Positions 1 to 7,119 of a DNA stretch of 22,631 nt are shown one piece after another. Numbering within the stretch: the first letter of the stretch is position 1; every line of letters starts with the position of its first letter. Under the pieces are notes generated by a model that was given only the letters and a program-made list of their open reading frames with translations, searched no databases and had not been told where the DNA came from. Source of the stretch: Puniceicoccales bacterium. Lineage in GTDB: Bacteria; Verrucomicrobiota; Verrucomicrobiia; Opitutales; LL51. A program made the translations under genes and the position numbers. The DNA is taken from assembly GCA_031267435.1 (NCBI GenBank), contig JAIRZB010000052.1, positions 1-22,631 on the forward strand, given 5' to 3'.

Positions 1-122
1 CATAACCACGACCGTTTCAATTAACGTAAAAGATTTTTTATTTTTTACGCTTTTACGTCTTGCTGTCTTGCTGTCTTGCTGTCTTGCTGTCTTGCTGTCT
101 TGCTGTCTTGCTGTCTTGCCAT
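1..122 (-). CDS. Pseudopilin N-terminus, cut by window edge and out of frame at present repeat number
   Basis: Reading leftward, positions 36-1 encode KSFTLIETVVVM, the prepilin-peptidase site and start of the hydrophobic helix of a type IV pilin/type II secretion pseudopilin. The rest lies outside the window. The only plausible start is the ATG at 122-120, just after a strong promoter and just before seven 8-bp repeats. From that ATG the frame reads MAR, then QQDSKTAR twice, then QQDVKA and a TAA at 47-45, so it does not reach the pilin frame. Removing one repeat unit, or adding two, joins ATG and pilin frame exactly, giving a leader ending RKSVKNKK before SFTLIE. No ATG, GTG or TTG lies in the pilin frame between the repeats and the motif. 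I infer a phase-variable gene in its OFF state; a dead gene is the alternative. Confidence 0.6.
58..119. repeat. 8-bp tandem repeat (TCTTGCTG), seven full copies plus six bases
   Basis: Seven perfect copies of TCTTGCTG run from 58 to 113, followed by a partial copy to 119. The unit is not a multiple of three, so a change of one copy shifts the frame. It lies between the start codon at 122 and the prepilin motif of the leftward pseudopilin, the classic place for a slipped-strand contingency tract. Confidence 0.95.
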
Positions 123-128
123 GAAGTC

Positions 129-156
129 ATTATCACGAAAATACAAATTCTGTCAA
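129..156 (-). promoter_or_regulatory. Promoter of the left-edge pseudopilin
   Basis: On the minus strand, TTGACA (156-151), a 16-bp spacer and GATAAT (134-129) form a near-consensus sigma70-type promoter. The -10 box ends 6 nt before the ATG at 122, so transcription should start at about the start codon and the mRNA would be leaderless. No Shine-Dalgarno site is present. Confidence 0.6.
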
Positions 157-223
157 GGGGAAACTATAAAAAAATTTTATTTTTCTAAAATTTATTTCCC
201 CAAAATATTCCCTCAAAAATTGC

Positions 224-720
224 TTGACAACACAGCCGAATCGCCCAAAGTTGACAGATAAAAGGTGGGGGCAAGCAGCGCGTTTGCGACTTTTACGTTT
301 CATCGATCTCGGCCGACCTAATACGGCAAATTTTTCAGCGCTTACGTAGCCTTGCCGCATACTACTCTTCTGCCCTCGGGCGACTCAAGTTCTGCCGGAT
401 TCGGAAGATTATTTTCCAGAAAACAGCTTGACAGTTACCCTTTTTCGCCCAAAGCTGCCAGGCAGAGGATGGGAGCAAGCGACACGTTTATGATCTTTAT
501 ATTTCATCGATCCCGAGCCGACCTAATACGGCAAATTTCCCAGCGCTTACGTAGCCTTGCCGCATACTGTCCTATTGCCCCTCGGACGACTCAAGTTCTG
601 CCGGATTCGGAAGATTATTTTCCAGAAAGCAGCTTGACAGTTACCATTTTTCGTCCAAGGCTGACAGGTAGAGGGTGGGGGCAAGCGGCGCGTTTGCAAT
701 TTATTACAGTCCACCGATTC
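224..720. repeat. Tandem array of ~205-bp direct repeats, about 2.4 units
   Basis: Three consecutive units start with TTGACA at 224, 428 and 634 (spacing 204 and 206 bp); the third is partial and fades near 720. Each has a GGG(A/G)GCAAGC core exactly 43 bp after its TTGACA. Units one and two also share CTAATACGGCAAAT, GCGCTTACGTAGCCTTGCC and GCCGGATTCGGAAGATTATT. An inverted repeat in each full unit (CGGCAA 324-329 with TTGCCG 352-357, and 529-534 with 557-562) could fold as RNA or DNA hairpin. The stop codon of the leftward pseudopilin at 704 lies in the third unit. I see no convincing coding frame between 123 and 703; short frames there change from unit to unit. Confidence 0.85.
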
Positions 721-1528
721 CGACATGGAAAATAAGGAGCAGTGAATCATCCGTATCCTTGATATTGCTATTCATTAAATGTCCGCAGGAAATAAATGCA
801 CTGTTCGGTATGGCATCGCGAATGTCGTTTGAATAGCTGTTTTGATTCCACTTCAAGAATATTGCTGGCCGGTCTCCATCGAACCATTTGGCGTGGCCAT
901 CGCCAAAAACGACATACCCTCCCTTATCGCCATACAGTCCATATTTGGGGTGCCATTTACCATTTACTTTCAAACCACGTGTGAAGGCAATGGGGGTTGT
1001 GGAGAGGGGAATAAATGCGGATAACCCCGAAATTGTGCAATAGCTTAAAGTAATGGCGCTCGATGATGTTGTTATGTCATTTTTAACTCTTGAATAGGGG
1101 TCTAGGTAGGCATTAGAGTTTCCGCGTGGCCCGCAAATAGCTGGCCGTAGAACCTTCGTAGCATACTTGTCTCCATTGGAAACATACGCATATGGATCGT
1201 TGAGGATGCATTTTTCCCATCCTTTCCAACCCGTTTCATTCGTACTGCCGCCTGACAAATAGCACGGAAATTCCATGCCATTGTTATGGAAAGAAAATTC
1301 TTCAAAATTATTGTCAACGATATAGCTTTTCCAAGCTTCGGCGATTTTTTTGAGGTTAACGATATCTCGGACTTTTTGCGCATTAAATTTAATGGTGCTT
1401 ATCGTCGGTAAAAGAATGGCCAGTAAAATTCCAATAATAGAAAGCGTAAAAACGATTTCAATTAACGTAAAAGCTCCCTTGTATCGCTGTATCGCTGTAT
1501 CGCTGTATCGCTGTATCGCTGTATCCAA
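704..1528 (-). CDS. Type II secretion/type IV pseudopilin-like protein with repeat-encoded N-terminus
   Basis: The protein has a short basic leader, then GAFTLIEIVFTLSIIGILLAIL (residues 18-39): glycine before the cleavage site, phenylalanine at +2 of the site region and glutamate five residues into the mature helix, as prepilin peptidase substrates require. The rest (~235 residues) is a globular domain ending in GGYVVFGDGHAKWF (about 205-218), which resembles the H-X9-DG-type signature of PVC pseudopilins. Residues 2-16 (DTAIQRYSDTAIQRY) come from 8-bp DNA repeats. There is no ATG in frame; TTG at 1528 is chosen because it sits 6 nt after a -10-like box, the same geometry as the pseudopilin at 122. 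At the present copy number the frame is open (ON). The final codons run into the third ~205-bp repeat unit, so the C-terminus may have been altered by that array. Expected location is the cell envelope after assembly. Confidence 0.75.
   Translation of the reverse strand: MDTAIQRYSDTAIQRYKGAFTLIEIVFTLSIIGILLAILLPTISTIKFNAQKVRDIVNLKKIAEAWKSYIVDNNFEEFSFHNNGMEFPCYLSGGSTNETGWKGWEKCILNDPYAYVSNGDKYATKVLRPAICGPRGNSNAYLDPYSRVKNDITTSSSAITLSYCTISGLSAFIPLSTTPIAFTRGLKVNGKWHPKYGLYGDKGGYVVFGDGHAKWFDGDRPAIFLKWNQNSYSNDIRDAIPNSAFISCGHLMNSNIKDTDDSLLLIFHVGIGGL
1481..1525. repeat. 8-bp tandem repeat (GTATCGCT), five copies plus five bases
   Basis: Five perfect copies of GTATCGCT from 1481 to 1520 and a partial copy to 1525. 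It lies directly downstream of the TTG start of the leftward pseudopilin gene and is translated. The unit resembles the TCTTGCTG repeat of the left-edge pseudopilin (both TNTNGCTG when phased alike) and sits in the same place. Confidence 0.95.
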
Positions 1529-1534
1529 GCCCGT

Positions 1535-1562
1535 AATCTTAAGAATCTACAATTAAAGTCAA
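1535..1562 (-). promoter_or_regulatory. Probable promoter of the pseudopilin at 704-1528
   Basis: On the minus strand, TTGACT (1562-1557), a 16-bp spacer and AAGATT (1540-1535), followed by 6 nt and then TTG at 1528. The -10 box is weak, but the spacing is identical to the stronger promoter at 129-156, which supports both the promoter and the unusual TTG start. Confidence 0.4.
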
Positions 1563-1821
1563 GGAATTTTTTGAAAAATTTCCGCTAACTCCTCTAACGG
1601 ATTCCCTAAAGATATTTTCAGAAAAAATACTTAACGGTGGCCAATCCTTATTCGATACTAAAGGACAGGGGATGGAAGCAACGGTACATCGAAATTTTTC
1701 GGTCGATGGCAATGTCGTTAGCCTAGACAATCAGATTGCCATGTTTCCCGTTAGAAAGGCCAATTGCATGGCTGTTTTTCACGACATTTAGTATCGCCTA
1801 GCAAAATGGATTAGAAAATAA
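1543..1821 (+). pseudogene. Possible flgB (flagellar rod protein) remnant
   Basis: An open frame without a usable start codon runs from 1543 to a TAG at 1789-1791. Its last part reads FSVDGNVVSLDNQIA (about 1696-1740), resembling the C-terminal DGNxVxLDxEMA signature of FlgB rod proteins. After the TAG the same frame continues YRLAKWIRK to a TAA at 1819-1821. A truncated N-terminus, no start and an internal stop would make this a dead gene. Part of it (1631-1695) also matches the dispersed TTGACA element, which is odd for a coding remnant. No other flagellar gene is in the window. The call rests on one short motif. The rest of the 1529-1886 gap holds only the pseudopilin and GreA promoters. 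Confidence 0.28.
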
Positions 1822-1850
1822 TTGACAAGACCATTTAATCTTGCAAGAAT
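1822..1850 (+). promoter_or_regulatory. Probable promoter of the GreA-like gene
   Basis: TTGACA (1822-1827), a 17-bp spacer and AAGAAT (1845-1850), giving a predicted start near 1857 and a leader of about 30 nt before the ATG at 1887. Confidence 0.45.
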
Positions 1851-1886
1851 TATTACAGGTAGATGTATTACGCATAATTAAAGAGT

Positions 1887-3752
1887 ATGGATAAAACGAT
1901 CATTGAACAGATTGTACGGAAGCAGCCGCTCCTCGATCGGGAGCTCGAAAAGCTGGCGAATATTAACGATGGAACCTATTGTGTTCATCAAAGTTGGGGG
2001 TTAGGCCAGATTTTGGGCTACGAACCCACGGCGAATGTATTAAGAATTGTATTCGAAGACCAGGAAGAGCATCGTATGAATCCTATCTTTTGTATCAAAA
2101 AATTAGAGATTTTGCCCGACAATAATATCCTCGTTCGATTCAAAAATAACCCCGAAGAAATTACTGAAAAAGCCAAAAATGAACCCATTACACTCATCCG
2201 TTCGCTCATCGAAAATAGTCCTCATAAGGAATTGGCGTTGAGTGAAATTGAGTTCATTTTTAAACGTATTATTGGGGAATCCGGATTCCGTCGCTGGTGG
2301 TCTAATGTGAAAAAATTACTCGCAAAGGATCCGCTAATTGCCCTATCGCCAAAACGCCTCAATACTTACATTTTACGGGAGCAACCCGTCAGTGTCGAAG
2401 ACGATATTATAGAACAGGTTCAAATACATCGGGATCCTGTAAAAAAAATTGAAATTGCTGCAAAAATTTTGGATCTTCCCCACGAAAATCAGGAAACGAT
2501 TGCCTCTGAAATGAAAAATGTGGTCGACGATCTGAGTGTCATTCTTAGGTCCAATGATAAGCGCTTGTCTATCGCACAAAAGTTAACTTGCTGTTGGGTT
2601 CGCAATGATCTAGCGGGAATTATCGGCGAAGAAATTGAATATTTTGAACCAACTCCGGAGGCATTAATTCGCGATTGTAGTAATTTGGGTAAATTGGTCG
2701 AGGACTTGCCATCGAGTTACTATGGACGATTTTTACTCCTGGTAACTTGCGCATTTCCCGATGAGTGGGAACAACGTTGTGCTAATTTACTAAGAAATAG
2801 TCAGGGGAAATTTACAAATGAGTGTATTTTATTTCTCGTTGAACGGGGTTGTCATGACTTTTTGAGAGACTGTTTTAATCGCTGGTTAAATGAACGTGCA
2901 CTAAAATCGCCAGTGTTACATTGGATCATTAAAAATCGTCACGTACGAAAATTTTCTGAAGTTATTTCTAAAGAATTAATTGGGCATAAATTATTAAATG
3001 CGATTTTTTTGGCCATTGATATCGAAGCTTTAGCCAATGCTTCATCGAAACGTATTCCTTTGGCTGAACTGGTCAGTGAAGATCGTAATTTAATTTGCGA
3101 TTTATTGTCCGATGCGACGGAAGAGCATGCGCGAGATTTATGTCAAATGTTGATGCAAAACCAGTGGTTTGATTCATTGACAAAAAAATTACTATTTGCG
3201 CGATTTATTAAGGAATTTCCATCGATTCAAGCGTTAATTTCCGATAAACTTTCCGATAAGCAAAGCACGGATGTTTCGCTTATGGTTTCCCGAGAAAGTT
3301 TCGATACGAAGAAAAAGGAATACGAAATATTAATTAATGAAAAAATTCCGGCCAATAAAAAAGCTATTGAAATTGCCCGTGAGCACGGAGATCTCAGTGA
3401 AAATTCGGAGTACAAAATGGCACGGCAGGATCAGGGTATTTTACTATCGCGGCGTGATCAATTGGAAGCCGACCTTAAAAGAGCGCAAATTATTAATTTT
3501 GCTACGGCAAATGACGATGTTGCAGGTATTGGTACCATTGTTCATTTAACAAATGCATCCAACGAAAATGTGGAATATGCAATCCTAGGTGCCTGGGATG
3601 GCGATCCCGATAATAATGTTCTTTCCTATAAAACCCCATTGGCCCAGGCATTGCTTGCAAAGCGGGTTGGCGATGATGTGGAAGTGGCCATCGGCGATCA
3701 AACTTCATCCTGGAAAGTTGAAGCCATTAGGCGTTACGTTGATTGTGTGTGA
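1887..3752 (+). CDS. greA: GreA-type transcription elongation factor with long N-terminal extension
   Basis: The last ~155 residues form a complete GreA: the antiparallel coiled coil that enters the RNA polymerase secondary channel (from about 468), its acidic tip EHGDLSENSEY with D502 and E505 (equivalent to E. coli D41 and E44), and a C-terminal FKBP-like domain ending at 621. Gre factors stimulate RNA polymerase to cleave backtracked transcripts. The ~465-residue extension begins with a region around residues 28-85 (DGTYCVHQSWGLGQI...) that looks like a small beta-barrel, followed by a mostly helical segment. E. coli GreA has 158 residues; very long versions are known from chlamydiae and related PVC bacteria, so the size is a lineage trait rather than a fresh fusion. 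The ATG at 1887 is the first in frame after the promoter; no strong Shine-Dalgarno site precedes it. Confidence 0.88.
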   Translation: MDKTIIEQIVRKQPLLDRELEKLANINDGTYCVHQSWGLGQILGYEPTANVLRIVFEDQEEHRMNPIFCIKKLEILPDNNILVRFKNNPEEITEKAKNEPITLIRSLIENSPHKELALSEIEFIFKRIIGESGFRRWWSNVKKLLAKDPLIALSPKRLNTYILREQPVSVEDDIIEQVQIHRDPVKKIEIAAKILDLPHENQETIASEMKNVVDDLSVILRSNDKRLSIAQKLTCCWVRNDLAGIIGEEIEYFEPTPEALIRDCSNLGKLVEDLPSSYYGRFLLLVTCAFPDEWEQRCANLLRNSQGKFTNECILFLVERGCHDFLRDCFNRWLNERALKSPVLHWIIKNRHVRKFSEVISKELIGHKLLNAIFLAIDIEALANASSKRIPLAELVSEDRNLICDLLSDATEEHARDLCQMLMQNQWFDSLTKKLLFARFIKEFPSIQALISDKLSDKQSTDVSLMVSRESFDTKKKEYEILINEKIPANKKAIEIAREHGDLSENSEYKMARQDQGILLSRRDQLEADLKRAQIINFATANDDVAGIGTIVHLTNASNENVEYAILGAWDGDPDNNVLSYKTPLAQALLAKRVGDDVEVAIGDQTSSWKVEAIRRYVDCV

Positions 3753-3972
3753 TTTTTGTGTCCGACGCCACGAAAAGAAAATGTCCTTCCATTTCAGGAG
3801 GAACGATAATTATTAATTCCTAGGGCCGTGTCCCACTGCTTCACCGTGAATTTCTTAAAATTCCTTGGTAGAAAAAAAGAGTTAGGTATATTAAAAAGAA
3901 GTAGCCGCATCCCAATAGGTGCGATCCCCTCCATCAAAAAAAGCAATTACCCTCATTGATTCCTTGGCGACG

Positions 3973-5436
3973 TCAGATAATCGAAGGAACCCGTTGAGCA
4001 AAATCGTGTACTTTTTCGAATAGGTAAGCGATGGACATTAACTCGGATTCGTGGAATGCTTTGCCGATAAATTGGAGACCAATGGGTAGACCTGCCTTTG
4101 AAAATCCACAGGGAATGGATAGGGCTGGCAATCCCGCCAAATTAACGGATACGGTGCAAATATCGTTCAAATACATTTGCAAAGGATCGTCTATTTTTTC
4201 ACCCAATTTAAATGCCGTTGTTGGTGCCGTAGGCGATAAAATAACATCTACGGTTTCGAATGCTTTGGCAAAATCTTCACAGATCCGTGTCCGCACTTTT
4301 TGTGCTCGAATGTAGTAGGCTTCGAGATAATTACTACTCAATATATAGGTGCCTAAAATGATGCGTCGCTTAACTTCCGCACCAAAACCTTCTCCCCGTG
4401 ATTTAAAATAAATATCCGTTGCATTGGTTGCCTTCGCGCTGCGATGGGAGTAGCGAATGCCATCGAATCGTGCCAGATTTGAAGAAGCTTCAGCCATCAT
4501 AATCACATAGTATACCGGAATCGCATAGGGGGTATGCGGTAGGGAAATATCAACAATAGAGTAGCCATTTTTTTCGTAAAATTTGATGGCATTTTCGATA
4601 GCTTGGCGAACTTCCGAATCGATACCTTCCGAAAAATATTCTTTTGGAATGCCGATGCGACAGGACCGCTGCTTTTTTAGGAGTTGATTATAATCTGGAA
4701 TTTCCACATTACAGCTCGTCGAGTCGCGGGCGTCATACCCGGCAATGACCTGGAGCAATAGTCCTAGGTCCGTTACATTACGCGCAAATGGTCCAATCTG
4801 ATCCAGGGAACTGGCCAATGCCGATAACCCATATCGACTAACAAGGCCATAGGTCGGCTTTAATCCTACGATACCGCAGCAGGCCGCCGGCTGACGTATT
4901 GATCCGCCCGTGTCTGAACCTAAAGCCAGAGGAACCTCGCCCGCACAGACCGCCGCCGCACTACCGCCACTACTTCCACCGGGAACGTATTCCAGATTCC
5001 ATGGGTTATGGGTCTTTTGATAGGCCGAATTTTCCGTGGAAGATCCCATGGCAAATTCATCTAAATTCAACCGTCCCATGAGAATTGCTCCCGATCGGTA
5101 TAAAGATTCCGTAACCGTCGCATCGTAGGGACTGATGTAATGCTCCAAAATTTTGCTAGCACAGGTCAAAGGTTGATCTTTTTCCGCAATGACATCCTTC
5201 ATGCCTACGGGGATGCCGTCGAGGAGGCCCAATGACTGTCCTTTGGCTCGGCGTTCATCGGATGCTTTTGCCTGTTGCAGCGATTTTTCTTCATCGAGCG
5301 ATAGGAATGCTCGAATTTTTGGGTCTACGGCTTTGATACGTTTGAGAAAAATTTGGGTCAATTCTACGGAGGATAAGGATTTTTTTGCCAGCATTTGCAA
5401 TAAATCTTCCGTTGATTTAAAAAAAAGTTCGTCCAT
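3973..5436 (-). CDS. gatA: Aspartyl/glutamyl-tRNA(Asn/Gln) amidotransferase subunit A
   Basis: Catalytic amidase subunit of GatCAB, which converts Glu-tRNA(Gln) and Asp-tRNA(Asn) to the cognate amides using ammonia from glutamine. The amidase-signature triad is intact: K80 (GIPVGMKD), cis-Ser S155 (PGGSSGGSAA) and nucleophile S179 (GSDTGGSIR), with the same spacing as in S. aureus GatA (79/154/178). Length (487 residues) is normal. The ATG at 5436 lies one base beyond the gatC stop codon and starts MDELFF; the frame extends upstream only to a TTG at 5448, which overlaps gatC and is less likely. Translation is probably coupled to gatC. gatB, the tRNA-binding subunit, is not in the window. The gene is convergent with the GreA-like gene, with 220 bp between them in which I see no clear terminator. 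Confidence 0.97.
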   Translation of the reverse strand: MDELFFKSTEDLLQMLAKKSLSSVELTQIFLKRIKAVDPKIRAFLSLDEEKSLQQAKASDERRAKGQSLGLLDGIPVGMKDVIAEKDQPLTCASKILEHYISPYDATVTESLYRSGAILMGRLNLDEFAMGSSTENSAYQKTHNPWNLEYVPGGSSGGSAAAVCAGEVPLALGSDTGGSIRQPAACCGIVGLKPTYGLVSRYGLSALASSLDQIGPFARNVTDLGLLLQVIAGYDARDSTSCNVEIPDYNQLLKKQRSCRIGIPKEYFSEGIDSEVRQAIENAIKFYEKNGYSIVDISLPHTPYAIPVYYVIMMAEASSNLARFDGIRYSHRSAKATNATDIYFKSRGEGFGAEVKRRIILGTYILSSNYLEAYYIRAQKVRTRICEDFAKAFETVDVILSPTAPTTAFKLGEKIDDPLQMYLNDICTVSVNLAGLPALSIPCGFSKAGLPIGLQFIGKAFHESELMSIAYLFEKVHDFAQRVPSII

Positions 5437-5437
5437 A

Positions 5438-5725
5438 TTATTCCACAATTCGAGGGACTATAATTTGATTATTTTTTTGTTCCGGAGCATTCATTAGGGC
5501 GGTTTCGATGGAAAAATTTTCCCCGGGTTTATCGGTGCGCAAAACATTACTAATTTCCAATGCATGGAGAGTTGGTTTTACATCCCGGATATCCACTTCT
5601 TCGAGTTGCTGTATGCGGGCGAGCATGGTATCGATTTGTTCGGGAAGCGTTCTACGCTCCTCATCGGAAATGGTAATTCGACATAGCATCGCAATATGAT
5701 CGATATTGATATGTTCAGCTGTCAT
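5438..5725 (-). CDS. gatC: Aspartyl/glutamyl-tRNA amidotransferase subunit C
   Basis: Small belt-like subunit that holds GatA and GatB together. The 95 residues show the family pattern: an N-terminal helix (IDHIAMLCRITISDEE), a second helix with LPEQIDTMLARIQQLEEVDI, the HALEISNVLRTDKP segment and a PEQ...IIVPRIVE tail. ATG at 5725. It is the first gene of the gatC-gatA pair. The upstream stretch has only a weak TTGACC box (5764-5759) and no obvious Shine-Dalgarno site. Confidence 0.95.
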   Translation of the reverse strand: MTAEHINIDHIAMLCRITISDEERRTLPEQIDTMLARIQQLEEVDIRDVKPTLHALEISNVLRTDKPGENFSIETALMNAPEQKNNQIIVPRIVE

Positions 5726-5837
5726 ACTTTTGCTAAAAACTGAAGACTAAATCCAAAAGGTCAAGTTGTATTTCTCCCCAACCGTAGTGTGCATAATTTG
5801 CATTTTAATTTTTATGATTATGCCCTATTTTTTGCGA

Positions 5838-5990
5838 GATTTAAAGCGAGGGTTAAAAATGATGCTAAGGAGTGGAGTGTGGGAGCAAGCGGCACGTCTA
5901 AATGCGAGGTATTTCAAAATTTTTAGGAATTTGCCCAATTTCATTTATTGGCGAATTTAAAACCTAAACTTGACCTGGGTGAGTTTTTGA
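5838..5990 (+). repeat. Dispersed intergenic element, copy upstream of the ABC gene
   Basis: Shares GATGCTAAG (5861-5869), the GGGAGCAAGCGGCACGTCTAAA-type core (from 5881) and the following AATTTTTAG and CCTAAA/CTGGG segments with the copy at 6971-7119. The TTGACA of other copies is degenerate here (5838-5843). This accounts for most of the 341-bp gap between gatC and the ABC gene. A 49-codon frame crosses it (5814-5960) but is not kept in the other copies. Confidence 0.7.
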
Positions 5991-6066
5991 TGTTAATGAA
6001 TTTCATCTTTCAAAGCTGGGCGTCAATGATCAATGGCAGTAGATAGTTTTTTTAGATGATATTAGT

Positions 6067-6873
6067 ATGGACAAAGAAAACGCATTAAGATTGGAGTCTT
6101 TGGTTGTTCATTATAAAAACAGGCGTGTTTTTTCATTGGGGCGGAACGGTACCGTGCGAGCGGTCAATGGGGTTTCGATGTCGCTGGAGCGAGGAGAAAT
6201 TATGGGAGTCGTTGGCGAAAGTGGCAGCGGAAAATCTTCCTTACTCAAGGCACTTTGTAAATTTATCCCCATTCAAGGTGGTCGTATTTTTATCGAAGAG
6301 GTTGATATTACGGAATTTTCGGATAGGGAATTTTTTCCCTATCGCAGAAAAATACAAATGATTCCTCAGGATTTTTTCGACATATTTAATCCCAAAATGA
6401 CGGTAAAAGAGATTTTAATGGAGCCATTAGAGATTCATTTTGGGGAGGTAAGTTCCCAGGAAAAGGAAGCACGCATTTTAGAATTATTAAAATTGGTTGA
6501 ATTGGATGATACTTTAATCGAGCGTTTACCATCGCAGTTGAGCGGAGGACAACGGCAGCGCATTTCCATTGCGCGTGCTTTGGCGGTAAATCCCTCGATA
6601 TTGATTTGCGACGAAATTGTAAGTGCCTGCGATTTATATGCGCAAAAACAAATTCTGAATTTGTTGACTACTCTCAATCGGGAAAAAAATATCGCCATGT
6701 TATTTGTTTCGCATAATATCGCCGTTGTTGCTCATTTGTGTCATAATATTATTGTCATGCACCAGGGGCAATTTCTGGAATTTGGATCCTTGGATATGCT
6801 TCGTGGTTCTGGTAATGCCTATGTGCAATCTCTAATGGATGCCGTTCCTCAGCTAAAAATGGCGAAGAAATAG
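6067..6873 (+). CDS. ABC transporter ATP-binding protein, oligopeptide/dipeptide (DppF/OppF) type, orphan
   Basis: A single nucleotide-binding domain of 268 residues. Walker A is GESGSGKSS (50-58), Q-loop Q101 (IPQDFFDIFNPKM), signature LSGGQRQR (158-165), Walker B ILICDE (178-183) and switch histidine in VSHN (about 215). The Q-loop wording (FNPKMTV) and general layout are those of peptide/nickel importer ATPases. The D-loop region reads DEIVSACD where DEPVSALD is usual; the catalytic glutamate is kept. The C-terminal oligopeptide-binding extension of OppD/OppF is short or absent. No permease or binding-protein gene adjoins it, so the partner subunits must be encoded elsewhere. ATG at 6067, no clear Shine-Dalgarno site. 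A dispersed element lies in its upstream region. Confidence 0.85.
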   Translation: MDKENALRLESLVVHYKNRRVFSLGRNGTVRAVNGVSMSLERGEIMGVVGESGSGKSSLLKALCKFIPIQGGRIFIEEVDITEFSDREFFPYRRKIQMIPQDFFDIFNPKMTVKEILMEPLEIHFGEVSSQEKEARILELLKLVELDDTLIERLPSQLSGGQRQRISIARALAVNPSILICDEIVSACDLYAQKQILNLLTTLNREKNIAMLFVSHNIAVVAHLCHNIIVMHQGQFLEFGSLDMLRGSGNAYVQSLMDAVPQLKMAKK

Positions 6874-6970
6874 AAAGAGCGATAATGGTTGCGAAGAAAA
6901 TGGGCGAGAAATGGAAAATTTTCGGATTTAGTAATTGCGTCGGACAGGAGTACTTTAGAAAGAAATTTAC

Positions 6971-7119
6971 TTGACAAATTCATAGATAGAGACGATGCTA
7001 AGAGGCAGAAGATGGGAGTAGGCGATACATCTAAAGTGCGGGATATTTTTTAAAAATTTTTAGAAATTTACAAATGTTTTATTTCATTCATTCACGGGGC
7101 CTAAATCTGGGTTTTTGGC
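6971..7119 (+). repeat. Dispersed intergenic element, copy upstream of the RodZ-like gene
   Basis: Starts with a perfect TTGACA (6971-6976), a 17-bp spacer, GATGCT, then ATGGGAGTAGGCGATACATC with GGG 43 bp after the TTGACA. It is homologous to 5838-5990 over nearly its whole length and to the units of the 224-720 array over the first ~65 bp. It lies in the 354-bp gap between the ABC gene and the RodZ-like gene; the rest of that gap holds only repeated TTGCAT words (7157, 7178, 7196) close to the start of the RodZ-like gene. Confidence 0.7.

Noticed and set aside
224..720. CRISPR-like array.
   Set aside because: Units are about 205 bp and contiguous, without short repeats separated by unique spacers, and there are no cas genes.
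133..750. Frames of 60-130 codons within the ~205-bp tandem units.
   Set aside because: They change frame and content between units and have no start context; the units are conserved as nucleotides.
3753..3972. Terminator between the convergent GreA-like and gatA genes.
   Set aside because: The best candidate (minus-strand CAATGAGGGTAATTG with a T run near 3950) has a 4-bp stem only.
5437..5448. TTG start for gatA at 5448.
   Set aside because: It overlaps gatC and adds four residues (MWNN) before the usual MDEL-type start; the ATG at 5436 directly follows the gatC stop.
5814..5960. A 49-codon basic frame upstream of the ABC gene.
   Set aside because: It crosses the dispersed element, and the homologous copy at 6971-7119 has several stops in the equivalent frame, so conservation is of DNA/RNA, not protein.
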